7,504 nt of DNA from the NCBI GenBank assembly GCA_011051075.1, contig DREN01000253.1, forward strand, positions 1 through 7,504. Reading direction: 5' to 3'. The first letter of the stretch is position 1, and each line of letters opens with the position of its first letter. A model generated the notes under the pieces. The model did no database searches, was not told the DNA's origin, and saw nothing but the letters and a program-made list of their open reading frames with translations. Shown in pieces: positions 5,990 through 7,504 of this stretch. Position numbers and translations under genes: made by a program. Origin of the DNA: Deltaproteobacteria bacterium (GTDB taxonomy: Bacteria; Desulfobacterota; DSM-4660; Desulfatiglandales; Desulfatiglandaceae).

Positions 5990-7435
5990 ATGGCAAACTT
6001 TGATTTTGATCTGGGTGTAATAGGAGGTGGAGCGGCCGGGCTTACAGTTTCTGCAGGGGCGGCTCAGTTCGGCGCCAGGACCCTTCTCGTGGAAAGGGAG
6101 AAAGAATTAGGAGGAGACTGCCTCCACTTTGGCTGCGTCCCCAGTAAAACACTCATCAGGACGGCCCACATCTACCACTTTATGCGCAACTCAAAGGACT
6201 ACGGCCTTCCCCCCGTTGACCTGCCACCGGCGGAATTCAGGGAGATAAGAAAAAGGATACAATCGGTGATCAACACCATTCAGGAGCACGATTCCGCGGA
6301 AAGGTTCTGCTCTCTGGGTGCAAAGGTAGAGTTCGGCGAGCCGACCTTCTCCGACGAACACAGCATCCTGTTCAACGGGAAGGCCTATTCGGCGAAAAAC
6401 TGGGTTATAGCAACGGGCTCATCCCCCGGCATTCCCCCCATCGAGGACCTTGATGAGACGGGGTATGTTACCAACAAAGAGATATTCTCTCTGGATCAGC
6501 TACCCGAATCCATGATCATCCTCGGTGCCGGCCCCATCGCTATGGAGATGGCCCAGTCCTTCAACCGCCTGGGGACCCAGGTTACTGTCATACAGAGAAG
6601 TGGGCAGATCCTGAGCAAGGAGGACAAGGATATGGCCGATGAGGTCATGAAGGTCTTAAGCTCCGAGGGCGTGGTCTTTTATCTGAACTCATCCATAATC
6701 CGTGCAGGTGAAAAGGACTCTGAAAAAGAGGTACTTATAAAGGATGAAAATAGAAAAGAAGTAAACCTCAGGGCCGAAAAGCTCTTGGTGGCCATGGGAA
6801 GAACACCGAACCTGAAGGGCCTGGGCCTCGGGGATATAGGTGTGGAATTTGACAAAAAGGGCCTGAAAACCGACCACAGGCTCAGGACAAGCCGGAAACA
6901 TATCTTTGCTGCGGGCGACGTGACAGGCCAGTATCAGTTCACACACGCGGCCGGATACGAGGGAGGAATCGTGCTCGCCAACACGATCCTCCATCTCCCT
7001 AAGAAGACCGACTACACCTTTCTTCCGTGGTGTACCTATACCGACCCTGAACTTGCCAGCATCGGGATGAACGAAAAGGCGGCCCAGGCAGCGGGGGTCA
7101 AATATTCAGTGTGGACGGAAGATTTCAAGGACAATGACCGAAGTCTCACTGAGGGTGAAAAGGTCGGAAAGATAAAGATGATCCTTGATGGAAAGGAGAA
7201 GCCCCTTGGTGTTCAGATCCTTGGACCGCGGGCAGGAGAGCTGCTCAACGAATGGGTGGCCGTGCTAAACGGCAAGGTGAAGCTTTCCACCCTTGCCTCT
7301 GCGGTCCATCCCTACCCCACGTTGGGCGAGATCAACAAGCGTGTGGCCGGAGACTTGTTCTCTCCCAAGATATTTTCAGACAGGGTCAAGAAGGGCCTGA
7401 AGTTCTTTTTCAATCTAAAAGGGAGGGCCTGTTAG
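5990..7435 (+). CDS. Mercuric-reductase-like FAD/NAD(P) disulfide oxidoreductase
   Basis: Class I pyridine nucleotide-disulfide oxidoreductase, 481 residues, cytoplasmic, expected to pass electrons from NAD(P)H via FAD to a redox-active disulfide. Domains: FAD-binding GGGAAG (12-17); disulfide C44-LHFG-C49-VPSKT; NAD(P)-binding ILGAGPIAMEMAQ (about 177-189); second FAD motif AAGDV (Asp310); C-terminal dimerisation domain with AVHPYPTLGE (438-447). Compared with lipoamide dehydrogenase (HAHPTL), the catalytic His position before PTL is Tyr442. There is no N-terminal heavy-metal domain and no C-terminal Cys-Cys pair (it ends GRAC), so neither Lpd nor true MerA is supported. ATG 5990 has GGGGG 5 bases upstream; GTG 5978 would add four residues. 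It begins 42 bases after the DUF547 frame; the two families are, as I recall, often neighbours. The substrate is unknown. Confidence 0.9.
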   Translation: MANFDFDLGVIGGGAAGLTVSAGAAQFGARTLLVEREKELGGDCLHFGCVPSKTLIRTAHIYHFMRNSKDYGLPPVDLPPAEFREIRKRIQSVINTIQEHDSAERFCSLGAKVEFGEPTFSDEHSILFNGKAYSAKNWVIATGSSPGIPPIEDLDETGYVTNKEIFSLDQLPESMIILGAGPIAMEMAQSFNRLGTQVTVIQRSGQILSKEDKDMADEVMKVLSSEGVVFYLNSSIIRAGEKDSEKEVLIKDENRKEVNLRAEKLLVAMGRTPNLKGLGLGDIGVEFDKKGLKTDHRLRTSRKHIFAAGDVTGQYQFTHAAGYEGGIVLANTILHLPKKTDYTFLPWCTYTDPELASIGMNEKAAQAAGVKYSVWTEDFKDNDRSLTEGEKVGKIKMILDGKEKPLGVQILGPRAGELLNEWVAVLNGKVKLSTLASAVHPYPTLGEINKRVAGDLFSPKIFSDRVKKGLKFFFNLKGRAC

Positions 7436-7504
7436 TTGGGTATCAGGTACTGGGTACTGGGATGGGTGGATGATTGGATGAACGATGGACGATACAGGAT
7501 GCAG
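7436..7504 (+). repeat. G-rich degenerate tandem repeats after the flavoprotein gene (runs off window)
   Basis: GGTACTGG occurs at 7446-7453 and 7453-7460 (sharing one G), preceded by a related GGGTATCA (7438-7445). It is followed by GGATG/GATGGA-type units (GGATG at 7460-7464, 7468-7472, 7476-7480 and 7497-7501). GGG runs at 7438, 7452, 7459 and 7464 give a loose G-quadruplex pattern with loops of 11, 4 and 2. No U-tailed terminator or gene is visible. The style, short G-rich units of about 7-8 bases, resembles the 790-841 block, but the unit sequence differs. Confidence 0.65.

Noticed and set aside
5948..6004. Two tiny frames (ATG 5948 and ATG 5969) upstream of the flavoprotein that could be leader peptides.
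   Set aside because: They have 7 and 11 codons, no conserved features can be read, and the purine-rich stretch near them is better explained as the binding site for ATG 5990.

Overview
The window is one unbroken run of plus-strand genes from a GC-rich, probably anaerobic bacterium. Three things point to a Desulfobacterota (former Deltaproteobacteria) type of organism: a mitochondrial-type aconitase next to a four-subunit ferredoxin-dependent 2-oxoacid oxidoreductase, a thioredoxin-like [2Fe-2S] ferredoxin, and intergenic gaps filled with short degenerate repeats. This assignment is inference from gene content and style; no taxonomic marker is present.

Layout. Bases 1-788 hold the 3' part of an aconitase gene. 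A 67-base gap carrying an 8-bp-period GGTTCA repeat follows. Next are a [2Fe-2S] ferredoxin (856-1158), a 64-base gap with a stem-loop, and then the tightly packed korD-korA-korB-korC set (1223-4120). Its subunit order (delta, alpha, beta, gamma) is that of the epsilonproteobacterial oorDABC operon. A glucokinase (4165-5160) follows closely. Then comes an exported DUF547 protein (5193 onward) whose frame is broken at a run of ten G. Last is a mercuric-reductase-like FAD/NAD(P) disulfide oxidoreductase (5990-7435). The final 69 bases are G-rich repeats. No RNA gene, insertion sequence, CRISPR array, convincing promoter or U-tailed terminator was seen. No gene-free stretch exceeds 300 bases.

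How the genes fit together. Aconitase makes isocitrate, and Kor interconverts 2-oxoglutarate and succinyl-CoA using ferredoxin, so the first six genes form a TCA-cycle module with a candidate dedicated electron carrier. Isocitrate dehydrogenase is not in the window. All visible cofactor and cluster ligands of Kor are intact, including four candidate Cys ligands in KorB and eight in KorD. Glucokinase supplies glucose 6-phosphate and has no direct link to Kor; its position may reflect shared expression only. The DUF547 and flavoprotein genes look like a second functional unit of unknown role.

Most worth checking: the homopolymer frameshift in the DUF547 gene (error, decay, or slippage/phase variation); a 24-bp perfect palindrome inside korB just before the thiamine-diphosphate motif; the Tyr that replaces the lipoamide-dehydrogenase catalytic His in the flavoprotein; and the ferredoxin-Kor pairing. 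I do not see clear evidence of a wholly new system.
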